Positions 1-7,456 of a stretch of 64,000 nucleotides of DNA are shown piece by piece; position 1 is the stretch's first letter; each line of letters opens with the position of its first letter. This DNA comes from Parabacteroides sp. PF5-9 (GTDB lineage Bacteria; Bacteroidota; Bacteroidia; Bacteroidales; Tannerellaceae). A model generated the notes under the pieces. That model did not search any database, had not been told where the DNA came from, and saw only the letters and a program-made list of their open reading frames with translations. The stretch covers positions 62,001-126,000 of the forward strand of contig NZ_JARXWG010000002.1 in NCBI RefSeq assembly GCF_029893105.1, in the 5' to 3' direction. Made by a program: the position numbers and the translations under genes.

Positions 1-1488
1 ACTGCCCCAATAAAAGGGTAAATGGCTAAAAGTCGTTACAGCTTCTACCTCGGCCAAACGCCCCACTTCATCAACAGCCTTCTGCCGAAGAGCCGGATCA
101 ACACCAGACAGATCACAATAAGCCAGATTTTCATAGGTATAACCCGGATTATTGTTAATCATATAATTATATTGCCGTCCGATAAATAATAATAATGTAA
201 CGAAAAATCCGGCAGCGATAAACTGTAAAAAAAGAAGTCCCAGTTTCCATAAGCGTTTGCTCTCGGTAAAATGACGAAATGCCACCGCTACCGGTATACG
301 TGCAAACAGATACGCCGGAATTAATCCGGATACTAAAAAAACAAGTAGACAGACCCCCAGTAATAACATGCTACTTTGCCAGGTAAATAAGGCCGTGATC
401 GACGTATCTATCAAATCTTGAATCACCCCCCTGAAAGCAAAAATCAAGAGAAAGGCCAAGAATAGAGAAACGACCAGATCAACAAATGTTTCCATCAACA
501 TTCGATTTCGGATATTATTCTCCGACGCTCCGTAACACTTATAGACAGCCATCTCTTTCGAGCGGTTCACTAATGAGGAAATTACAATCATGACATAATT
601 CATAATTGCAGTAAACAACAAAGCAAAAGCCAGTAAAGAGAGAAGCAGCATTATGCGTTTCACTTCCGGATCGCCGCTATGTACTTCCGATAAAGAAAGA
701 AAACTATAATCAATGGAAACTCCAACTTCTTTCAAGCGTTCCAACGGCAAATATTTTTCTTTCATAACCTGTATCCGATCCGTAAATGATACAGGATCAA
801 CTCCCGGTACCACTTTTATATACGCCGAATAACGTTCGTTCCCAGTCCAGCCCAATGATCCGTCCCACATGAAGTTGGAGATCGAATTCATCGAAATAAT
901 CAGATCGTATGCCATGTGTGTATTTTCCGGAAGATCCTCAAAGACACCACCGACAGTCAGAACCTTGCCCGGGAAATTATCAAATTGAAATGTTTGCCCC
1001 ACCGCTTGGCTGACTCCCCCCATATGTTCCGCGATCTTACGGGATACCAAGGCATATAAAGGGCGTCTTAAGGTTTCTTTCACCTCTCCGGCCAATACCG
1101 GACGGGGAAAGAGATCAAACAAACAAGTATCTGCTAATATAGGTTGGCTTTTTATCTTTTTCCGGTCTTTTGTAAAGAAGACTCCATCACCGTTTAATGC
1201 AGTAAAACGAGTGGCAGCTTCTACTTCAGGAATCATCTCCTTCATGCCAACAGCAACACCACCGCTGATACGTTTTAATGGATCTTTTTCGCCTTCCAAT
1301 GTCACATAATTCACTTGTATTTGATAGATAGACTCTTTCTCCGGATAAAAATCGTCATATGATTGTTCGAAATATACTTTGGCAATCAAAACTAATCCCA
1401 TGGACAAGCCTATTCCCAGAGTGAATATTTTCATCAAATTACTCTTGCCTTTTTTGAATAACGACCGTATTAATACTGCATTTATCAT
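1..1488 (-). CDS. ABC transporter permease, FtsX/MacB type (partial)
   Basis: Partial membrane permease; the 3' part lies beyond the window edge. I translated 496 residues from the ATG at 1486-1488 to base 1 without a stop. A first membrane segment lies around residues 20-40, followed by a long extracytoplasmic (MacB_PCD-like) region, then hydrophobic segments at about 279-310 and 335-390 typical of an FtsX domain, and the start of a second periplasmic part. No Walker motifs are seen, so the ATPase must be a separate protein, presumably further along the operon outside the window. It is the third gene of the tolC-hlyD-permease operon, starting 14 bp after the adaptor gene stops. Role is inferred as tripartite efflux of an unknown substrate. 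Confidence 0.85.
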   Translation of the reverse strand, partial: MINAVLIRSLFKKGKSNLMKIFTLGIGLSMGLVLIAKVYFEQSYDDFYPEKESIYQIQVNYVTLEGEKDPLKRISGGVAVGMKEMIPEVEAATRFTALNGDGVFFTKDRKKIKSQPILADTCLFDLFPRPVLAGEVKETLRRPLYALVSRKIAEHMGGVSQAVGQTFQFDNFPGKVLTVGGVFEDLPENTHMAYDLIISMNSISNFMWDGSLGWTGNERYSAYIKVVPGVDPVSFTDRIQVMKEKYLPLERLKEVGVSIDYSFLSLSEVHSGDPEVKRIMLLLSLLAFALLFTAIMNYVMIVISSLVNRSKEMAVYKCYGASENNIRNRMLMETFVDLVVSLFLAFLLIFAFRGVIQDLIDTSITALFTWQSSMLLLGVCLLVFLVSGLIPAYLFARIPVAVAFRHFTESKRLWKLGLLFLQFIAAGFFVTLLLFIGRQYNYMINNNPGYTYENLAYCDLSGVDPALRQKAVDEVGRLAEVEAVTTFSHLPFYWGS

Positions 1489-1502
1489 GAGTGTTTTTTC
1501 TT

Positions 1503-2753
1503 TTATTCCAAAACTAAGACTTCGTTGTTTTTGTAGCTTTCATAACTGGACACAATGACCTGTTCGCCTGCCTCCAAGCCTTCCAATACTTCGTAGTATT
1601 GCGGATTCTGGCGACCGATACGGATCTGACGACGATGCGCTTTTTTACCGTCTTTATCCAGTACGAAAATCCAGCTTCCTCCCGTACTTTGGAAGAATGT
1701 GCCTTTGGGTATGATGATACTCTCGGTCGGTTGCCCTAATTCCAGATTGATATAATAGGTTTGTCCCGAACGGATATTATCCGGACGTTCGCCGGTAAAA
1801 ATAAACTCGGTGCGAAACTTCCCTTCACGCACTTCGGGGAATACCCGGCGGATAGTCAGGGCAAAACTGGCACTTTGTCGTTCGAATGTCGCATTCAATC
1901 CAGCTCTTACCCGGTCGATATAATGCTCATCAATCATCGCTTCCACTTTATAATCAGAAAGGTCGTTGACCTGACCGATTTTCTGTCCGGAAGAGATATT
2001 CTGTCCTAACACCACATCCAAAAGACCTAATTCACCATCGATCTGGGAGCGGATATTGAGGTTTTCCCTACGCTGACGTACCAACCGAAGGTTTGTTTGC
2101 ATACTCTCCAGCTGTTCTTCCATCTGTCCCAGTTGTAATGCCCGGGAGATCGAATCCTGGTAAATACGCTCTATCACTAATCCATATTGTTTAACGGCCA
2201 GGTCATAATCTTCCTGAGCCTGAAGATAATTTTCGCGGGAGATTAACTCTTCTCCATACAGTTTCTTGTTCTGATCAGCTGTACGGCGTTTGCGGTTGAC
2301 TTCAAGATCCAATTGTAATTTCATCTTCTCATTATCCAGTTTGGCTTGTTGCATCTGAATCTGTGTATTGCGGAAGATACTCATCTGTTCCGTTAAACTG
2401 GCTTCTGATCCGAGTATAGAAAGATCTAATTGTGAATTGGACAGACGCACAATCACCTCCCCTTTTCTGACCTGACTACCTTCTTCTACTACTTTTTCCT
2501 GCACAATACCTCCTTCTTCAGGACTGAGTTGTACAACCGTAATCGGTTGAACCTGTCCATCTACGCGGACAAAATCATTAAATTGCGATCGACTCACTTC
2601 TCCGATACTAATCCCTCTTGCATCCACCCGTAAGGTTGATGAATGATCACCGAAAATGATCCATCCCAATAAAAAAAGAAATAATACACCACCTATTATA
2701 TAGGGTATATGTTTTTTCCGAATTCCTTTCTTTTTTTCTAATTTAATATCCAT
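1503..2753 (-). CDS. HlyD/RND-type periplasmic adaptor (membrane fusion protein)
   Basis: Predicted membrane fusion protein of 416 aa linking an inner-membrane transporter to a TolC-type outer-membrane channel. A short basic cytoplasmic start is followed by one membrane anchor at about residues 16-36. Next comes a lipoyl/barrel-sandwich half around 60-110 (GGIVQEKVVEEGSQVRKGE), a long alpha-helical hairpin at about 120-235 rich in E, Q, R and L, the second lipoyl half (SQIDGELGLLDVVLGQNI), and a C-terminal beta-barrel and membrane-proximal region. It sits between the tolC-like gene and the FtsX-type permease, so the three probably form a MacAB-TolC-like pump. Substrate unknown. Family call is strong; membership of the complex is inferred from gene order. 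Confidence 0.9.
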   Translation of the reverse strand: MDIKLEKKKGIRKKHIPYIIGGVLFLFLLGWIIFGDHSSTLRVDARGISIGEVSRSQFNDFVRVDGQVQPITVVQLSPEEGGIVQEKVVEEGSQVRKGEVIVRLSNSQLDLSILGSEASLTEQMSIFRNTQIQMQQAKLDNEKMKLQLDLEVNRKRRTADQNKKLYGEELISRENYLQAQEDYDLAVKQYGLVIERIYQDSISRALQLGQMEEQLESMQTNLRLVRQRRENLNIRSQIDGELGLLDVVLGQNISSGQKIGQVNDLSDYKVEAMIDEHYIDRVRAGLNATFERQSASFALTIRRVFPEVREGKFRTEFIFTGERPDNIRSGQTYYINLELGQPTESIIIPKGTFFQSTGGSWIFVLDKDGKKAHRRQIRIGRQNPQYYEVLEGLEAGEQVIVSSYESYKNNEVLVLE

Positions 2754-2808
2754 GACTCTATTTTTTTATTTGTTTTTTAGTTGTAAGTATTCTATGTTGT
2801 ATGTTGAT

Positions 2809-4137
2809 CTATTTAACAAGAGGTTCGCCTTTGTAATAATCCACTTCTTTGCACTTAATCAGGAACATCAATTTCCGCTGAAGCAGATTCGCACGAGATT
2901 GAAGCAGAATATTCGAACTGTTCTGCAGATCGAGCGGACTCATCAGTCCTTCTTCAAATTTCCGTAATGTCACATGATAAGAATACTGATCAGAAGTTGT
3001 TTTTTTCTCCATTTGTATCATCTCTTTGGCATACCCTTCGCGGTCGAGTACTGCTTTCTCAATAGCTGTTTGCAGTTGCCGGATCGTCTCTGTCTGTTGT
3101 TCACGTACTATTCTGACATTATTTCGGGCGCGTTTGACAGACGTAATTTTTCTTAATCCGTCAAACAGCGGGAAACTCAAACGAAAAGTAATGTATTCCC
3201 TGCGTTTATTCGACAGCTGATCGGAAAAAGGGACTTGTGTATCCTTTGATTTCAAGTCTTTATAATAATCGGTGTATATACCCGCACTCACAGAGATTGT
3301 CGGTAATAATTTACCCTTTTCGATTAAATGTTGCATTTGAGATGCTTTCAGTTTATGTTTTAGTTGTAGGGCGGTGGGGTTATTTTCCAATGCAAAATCA
3401 AGGATATCATCGATTTGATCATTTGCCGGAAGAGAGACATCATTTATTAAAGTGGTATCCACCTGAAATTTTTCATCAAACGGGAAATTCATATAATCCT
3501 TCAACGTTAAAAGGGAGGTATTATAGAGGTTCTGTTGATTGGTCAGAAAATAATCATCTTCCGCGACCTGGGCTTCCAATTGAACAACATCCGCTTTTCC
3601 TTTCAAGCCTAACTCCTGTTCACGGGTGACTTTATAAAAATTGCGGGTGCTCTCTTCCAGTTTTTCCGCAGCATACCGTGAGGTTCCCTCGTAATACAAA
3701 ACATCAACATAAGCAGCCATCACTTTTATCGCCAGATCATCTTTGGCTTTTTGAATATCATTTTTTCCTAACTTCTCATTCACCCGTGCCAAGCGCCATC
3801 CGTTGATCAATTGACCACCGCTGAAAAGCGTCAGATTGGTATAGGCTTCGTAACCGTTCGAAAAGTTCGTTGTATTGGTGTAGTTATAGTTGTCGTCGAC
3901 ACTTCGTCCAAACCCATAACCAGCACTGACCTGTGTTGAGATAGCGGGTAAAAAAGAGGCGATGGATTGGGCATGTTCAGCCTTATAGGTATTATGTGTA
4001 TGTTCTTCTATATGTACTTTCGGACTATGATCAACAGCATATTGCATACACTCCTCCAATGTCCAGACTTTCTCTTGTGCCTGTCCTTTCAACATTAGTC
4101 CAAAGACCATACAGGTGATGTAAGTTATTTTCTTCAT
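2809..4137 (-). CDS. TolC-family outer-membrane efflux protein
   Basis: Outer-membrane efflux channel of 442 aa. A Sec signal peptide occupies about residues 1-20 (hydrophobic core ITCMVFGLML, then KGQAQE). The mature protein shows the two long coiled-coil repeats of the OEP family, with alternating amphipathic helices and strand stretches such as AGYGFGRSVDDNYN and GIYTDYYKD. It is the first gene of the operon with the adaptor and permease. A sigma-54 type promoter reading into it lies at 4167-4182, with paired 17-bp sites further upstream at 4237-4274. The divergent neighbour encodes an NtrC-type activator, so this pump operon is the likely target of that two-component system (inference). 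Confidence 0.9.
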   Translation of the reverse strand: MKKITYITCMVFGLMLKGQAQEKVWTLEECMQYAVDHSPKVHIEEHTHNTYKAEHAQSIASFLPAISTQVSAGYGFGRSVDDNYNYTNTTNFSNGYEAYTNLTLFSGGQLINGWRLARVNEKLGKNDIQKAKDDLAIKVMAAYVDVLYYEGTSRYAAEKLEESTRNFYKVTREQELGLKGKADVVQLEAQVAEDDYFLTNQQNLYNTSLLTLKDYMNFPFDEKFQVDTTLINDVSLPANDQIDDILDFALENNPTALQLKHKLKASQMQHLIEKGKLLPTISVSAGIYTDYYKDLKSKDTQVPFSDQLSNKRREYITFRLSFPLFDGLRKITSVKRARNNVRIVREQQTETIRQLQTAIEKAVLDREGYAKEMIQMEKKTTSDQYSYHVTLRKFEEGLMSPLDLQNSSNILLQSRANLLQRKLMFLIKCKEVDYYKGEPLVK

Positions 4138-4166
4138 TGCATTTTTATTTTATATGTATAGTAAGG

Positions 4167-4182
4167 TGCAAACCATATGCCA
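4167..4182 (-). promoter_or_regulatory. Sigma-54 (-24/-12) promoter of the tolC-hlyD operon
   Basis: The minus strand reads TGGCATATGGTTTGCA. This matches the sigma-54 consensus TGGCAC-N5-TTGCW with GG at -24, GC at -12 and exact spacing. The predicted start would be near 4155, about 18 nt before the tolC-like ATG. The next gene on the other strand encodes an NtrC-class activator, and paired operator-like sites lie roughly 90 and 110 bp upstream of the predicted start, as expected for an enhancer. Confidence 0.7.
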
Positions 4183-4236
4183 AAAACATATTTGTATGTG
4201 ATTCAGTCAATTACGCTAAATAGCCACATAAAAGAG

Positions 4237-4274
4237 TGTCAAAAAAATGGACAGGTATGTAAAAGATTTTGACA
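4237..4274. promoter_or_regulatory. Paired 17-bp operator-like sites (putative enhancer)
   Basis: Two tandem interrupted palindromes: TGTCAAAAAAATGGACA (4237-4253) and TGTAAAAGATTTTGACA (4258-4274). Their centres are 21 bp apart, two helical turns, so bound dimers would sit on the same DNA face. They fit a shared consensus TGTCMAAWWATTKGACA with the sites at 4550-4566 and 4601-4617. Likely bound by the NtrC-type regulator encoded next door (inference). Confidence 0.6.
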
Positions 4275-4330
4275 GCTTTTCGATCGATTTATTGTACGAT
4301 CTCATCGATTTATTTACAACTCTTATAACA

Positions 4331-4450
4331 CTTTTTTGTTAGAGGTACCTCTAAATTATTTTAGACGTACCTCTAAACGGATTTACACCTACCTCTAAAT
4401 TCATTTAGACGTACCTCTAACAGAAAACGGAGGTAGGTCTAACAAAAAAG
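4331..4450. repeat. 22-bp phased palindrome array, family A copy 1
   Basis: A 120-bp element bounded by inverted ends (CTTTTTTGTTAGA and its complement). It contains five 16-bp units starting at 4339, 4361, 4383, 4405 and 4427, exactly 22 bp apart with 6-bp spacers. The first unit is a perfect palindrome, TTAGAGGTACCTCTAA. Units 2 and 4 are TTAGACGTACCTCTAA, unit 3 is TTACACCTACCTCTAA, and the fifth is degenerate. A copy about 96% identical, in reverse orientation, lies at 50412-50531. It is in the divergent intergenic region between the efflux operon and the regulator gene, between two pairs of operator-like sites. Confidence 0.9.
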
Positions 4451-4549
4451 TGAACAGTATGCTTCTATTATATCCATAGGATGGTATAGAAAATAGATTG
4501 TAACTGTACAAATATTAAAGCGTACAAAATGCCCTGAATGAGATTTATG

Positions 4550-4617
4550 TGTCAAAAAATTGGACAGGAGTTCTTCTTCGAAAATTAATGCAGTTATTGA
4601 TGTCCAATAATTTGACA
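4550..4617. promoter_or_regulatory. Two further 17-bp operator-like sites upstream of the regulator gene
   Basis: TGTCAAAAAATTGGACA at 4550-4566 and, in reverse orientation, TGTCCAATAATTTGACA at 4601-4617. Both match the sites beside the sigma-54 promoter. The nearer one lies about 40-60 bp upstream of the predicted start for the regulator gene, so autoregulation is plausible. No sigma-54 promoter is visible between them and the regulator gene. Confidence 0.55.
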
Positions 4618-4645
4618 ATCCATAGGATGTGTAAATCAGACCGAT

Positions 4646-4653
4646 TATATTTG
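4646..4653 (+). promoter_or_regulatory. -7 element TATATTTG of the regulator-kinase operon
   Basis: Exact match to the Bacteroidetes -7 consensus TAnnTTTG, 29 bp before the regulator ATG. No well-spaced -33 TTTG was found; the nearest TTTG, at 4611-4614, is 31 bp away. Confidence 0.5.
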
Positions 4654-4682
4654 TACGATGATTTAATTGATTTGAAAAACAG

Positions 4683-6029
4683 ATGGCTAAACAAGGTACA
4701 ATTCTCGTTGTTGATGATAATAAAGGCATTCTGACTGCAGTACAGATGTTGTTGACGACTTCTTTTGAAAAGGTCATTACCCTGTCTACTCCTAACCGGA
4801 TAAAAACGATTTTACATAACGAGCAGGTAGATGTTGTATTATTGGATATGAATTTCAGTGCCGGAATCAATAACGGAAATGAAGGGTTATTCTGGTTGAA
4901 TGAAATCAAAAAAGAGTACCCTACTCTTCCGGTGGTTTTATTTACGGCCTATGCAGATATCGACCTGGCTGTACGCGGTATCAAGGAAGGTGCTGCCGAT
5001 TTTGTTGTAAAACCCTGGAATAATGCCAAATTGATCGAGACCATACAATTGGCATATACTTTACGTTCGGGGAAAAGCGGCGGGAAAGATGAAAAACAAG
5101 TGATATCAAAAGAGAGCGGTATGTTCTGGGGAAAAAGCAACGTGATGCAAAATCTACGTATGCTTGTCGATAAAGTGGCTCGGACTGATGCGAATATACT
5201 TATCACCGGAGAGAATGGTACCGGGAAAGAGATGTTAGCCCGTGAAATACATCTACAATCTACCCGCAAGAAGGAAGCGCTTATCACCGTTGATATGGGC
5301 GCAATCACCGAAACCTTGTTTGAGAGTGAATTATTCGGCCATATAAAAGGTGCTTTTACCGATGCCAGAGCCGATCGGGCCGGGAAATTTGAAGCAGCGG
5401 ATAATGGGACACTTTTTTTGGATGAAATCGGGAATTTACCTTATCATCTACAGGCAAAACTGTTAACAGCACTTCAAAACCGGAGTATCGTTCGTGTGGG
5501 AAGTAACACACCGGTTCCGGTAAATATCCGCTTAATAAGTGCGACTAATCGTGATCTGCAGGAGATGGTACATAAAGAATTATTCCGTGAAGACCTGTTG
5601 TACCGGATAAATACCATTCATGTCAAAATACCTCCTCTTCGCGAAAGGCCGGAAGATATTCTTCCACTTACAGAAATTTTCCTGAAAAAATATGTGAATA
5701 TATATGGAAAAGCGCCGGTGAAATTAACGCCGGAAGTTCAAGAAAAACTGAAAGATCAACCTTGGTACGGCAATATACGCGAACTGGAACATACGGTAGA
5801 AAAAGCGGTGATAATCAGTGATTCTTCGGTGTTGGATGTTAACGATTTCGATTTCTCCTCCAAACATCATACTGTTCATCAAAAAGAAGCGACTACTTTG
5901 GAGGAAATGGAATACCAAATGATTAAAAGTGCGATGGAGAAATATGGTGGTAATCTGTCTCAGGTAGCCAGTCAGTTGGGTATCTCCAGGCAAACCCTTT
6001 ACAACAAAATCAAACGTTACGAACTGTAA
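4683..6029 (+). CDS. NtrC-family sigma-54-dependent response regulator
   Basis: Transcription activator of 448 aa with three domains. The receiver domain (about 1-120) has acidic residues D11 and D12, phosphoacceptor D55 and the conserved lysine in FVVKPW. The central AAA+ domain has Walker A GENGTGKE near residue 175, the sigma-54 contact loop GAFTDA near 223 (Asp in place of the second Gly of GAFTGA), Walker B TLFLDEIG and an arginine-finger region. The C terminus carries a Fis-type helix-turn-helix (LGISRQTLYNKIKRY). The kinase gene follows after 6 bp. It diverges from the tolC-hlyD-permease operon, which has a sigma-54 promoter. It therefore probably activates that operon when phosphorylated. 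Confidence 0.95.
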   Translation: MAKQGTILVVDDNKGILTAVQMLLTTSFEKVITLSTPNRIKTILHNEQVDVVLLDMNFSAGINNGNEGLFWLNEIKKEYPTLPVVLFTAYADIDLAVRGIKEGAADFVVKPWNNAKLIETIQLAYTLRSGKSGGKDEKQVISKESGMFWGKSNVMQNLRMLVDKVARTDANILITGENGTGKEMLAREIHLQSTRKKEALITVDMGAITETLFESELFGHIKGAFTDARADRAGKFEAADNGTLFLDEIGNLPYHLQAKLLTALQNRSIVRVGSNTPVPVNIRLISATNRDLQEMVHKELFREDLLYRINTIHVKIPPLRERPEDILPLTEIFLKKYVNIYGKAPVKLTPEVQEKLKDQPWYGNIRELEHTVEKAVIISDSSVLDVNDFDFSSKHHTVHQKEATTLEEMEYQMIKSAMEKYGGNLSQVASQLGISRQTLYNKIKRYEL

Positions 6030-6035
6030 CCGGAT

Positions 6036-7352
6036 ATGTTCAATCGATTTAGCAACAGTCTGACACTTCGCATAATACTGCTGGTGGTTTGTACGGCAGG
6101 AATGACCTGTTGCGCCCTTATGAAAATGTGGGGCTGGTTTATTTTTCTGACGGTTATATGGTTGATTTCAATATGGATGATGCGAAGATTCTACAAACGG
6201 AATGCCCAAAAGGTTGCTTTTATGTTTGATGCGATCGATAATAGTGATTACGCTTTCCAGTATGCCACCAGTGGACGTTCGTCGAATGATAAACTGGTCA
6301 GTGAGTCACTGAACCGCGTGACTCAAATCTTGTTTCAGGCCAAAGCCGACACCATCCAACAGGAGAAATATTATGAATTAATCATGAATTCGGTCAATAC
6401 CGGGATTATTGTGATCGATGATAAAGGGACAATTTATCAAACAAATAATGAGGCATTGCGTCTGCTTGGAATGACCGTATTTACCCATGCCAAACAGTTG
6501 GGGCGAATCGACCCGGAATTGGAACAGGTTATTTCGACTATCCGTCCCGGAGATAAACATCAGGTATCGTTTGTCAATGAACGGGGCACTGTTCATCTAT
6601 CCATTCGTGTCTCAGAAATGACCCTGCAGGATAAACATGTACGGATTATAGCCATCAACGATATTAACAGTGAATTAGATGATAAAGAAATAGATTCATG
6701 GATACGTCTCACCCGTGTTTTAACCCATGAGATGATGAATTCGATTACACCTATCACTTCATTAAGTGATACTTTATTGTCTATGCATAAGGATGTTAAC
6801 AAAGAAATAAAAAACGGACTTGAGGTGATTAGTACAACGGGGAAAAGCCTGATTTCATTTGTGGAATCTTACCGGCGTTTCACCCATATTCCGACGCCCA
6901 ATCCTTCACTATTTTATGTCGGTCAATTTATCGATCGGATGGTACAATTAACACAACACCACAATAAATTCCCCCATATCCATATAAAAACCGACATCGA
7001 GCCAAGTGATCTGATTGTATATGCCGACGAAAATCTGATCACTCAGGTGATGCTTAATCTTTTGAAGAATGCGATGCAGGCGATTGGGAATGAATCGACA
7101 GACGGGTTAATCTCCATCCATGCGTTTTGCAATGATGAAGAGGCAGTATTTATTGAAGTGACGAATAACGGACCCACGATTCCACCGGAAGAAATCGAAC
7201 ACATATTTGTTCCTTTTTTTACTACAAAAGAGAGTGGCAGTGGCATTGGTTTGTCTGTTTCCCGTCAGATTATGCGGCTTTCGGGGGGTAGCCTTTCATT
7301 AAAAAGTCGCCCGGAAAACGGACAAACGACTTTTATCTTGATGTTTCCCTAA
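6036..7352 (+). CDS. PAS-containing membrane sensor histidine kinase
   Basis: Sensor kinase of 438 aa, the likely partner of the preceding regulator. Two membrane segments lie at about residues 10-30 and 32-50, separated by almost no periplasmic loop, so sensing is probably cytoplasmic or within the membrane. A PAS domain follows at about 110-215 (NTGIIVIDDKGTIYQTNN). The phosphoacceptor motif is THEMMNSITP with His231. The ATPase part has N box LLKNAMQAI, G boxes NNGPTIPPEE and GSGIGLSV, and F-box region FVPFFTTK. The gene follows the regulator by 6 bp. The signal is unknown; envelope or drug stress would suit control of an efflux pump. Confidence 0.92.
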   Translation: MFNRFSNSLTLRIILLVVCTAGMTCCALMKMWGWFIFLTVIWLISIWMMRRFYKRNAQKVAFMFDAIDNSDYAFQYATSGRSSNDKLVSESLNRVTQILFQAKADTIQQEKYYELIMNSVNTGIIVIDDKGTIYQTNNEALRLLGMTVFTHAKQLGRIDPELEQVISTIRPGDKHQVSFVNERGTVHLSIRVSEMTLQDKHVRIIAINDINSELDDKEIDSWIRLTRVLTHEMMNSITPITSLSDTLLSMHKDVNKEIKNGLEVISTTGKSLISFVESYRRFTHIPTPNPSLFYVGQFIDRMVQLTQHHNKFPHIHIKTDIEPSDLIVYADENLITQVMLNLLKNAMQAIGNESTDGLISIHAFCNDEEAVFIEVTNNGPTIPPEEIEHIFVPFFTTKESGSGIGLSVSRQIMRLSGGSLSLKSRPENGQTTFILMFP

Positions 7353-7418
7353 GAAATGAATTGAATGTATCTTTGTATGTATATGGGTGTATGTTGTTTT
7401 AATCTGCAAGAAATAAAC

Positions 7419-7426
7419 TACCTTTG
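7419..7426 (+). promoter_or_regulatory. -7 element TACCTTTG of glnS
   Basis: TAnnTTTG match with a TTG at 7394-7396, 22 bp upstream, acceptable for a -33 element. It overlaps an in-frame TTG at 7424, which rules that codon out as the glnS start. Confidence 0.65.
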
Positions 7427-7456
7427 TACTCTTTAAAAAGACAATATTATAATATT

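Noticed and set aside
4331-4450. CRISPR array interpretation of the 22-bp phased repeats
   Set aside because: Repeat units are 16-20 bp and palindromic, the spacers are only 2-6 bp, and no cas genes are in the window.
4439-4909. 156-codon minus-strand frame across array A1 and the regulator gene start
   Set aside because: Antisense to a clear response regulator and built partly from repeat DNA; no family match or promoter.
5349-5366. GAFTDA instead of GAFTGA as evidence of a sigma-54-independent regulator
   Set aside because: The substitution is tolerated in some activators of this family, and a matching sigma-54 promoter lies next door.
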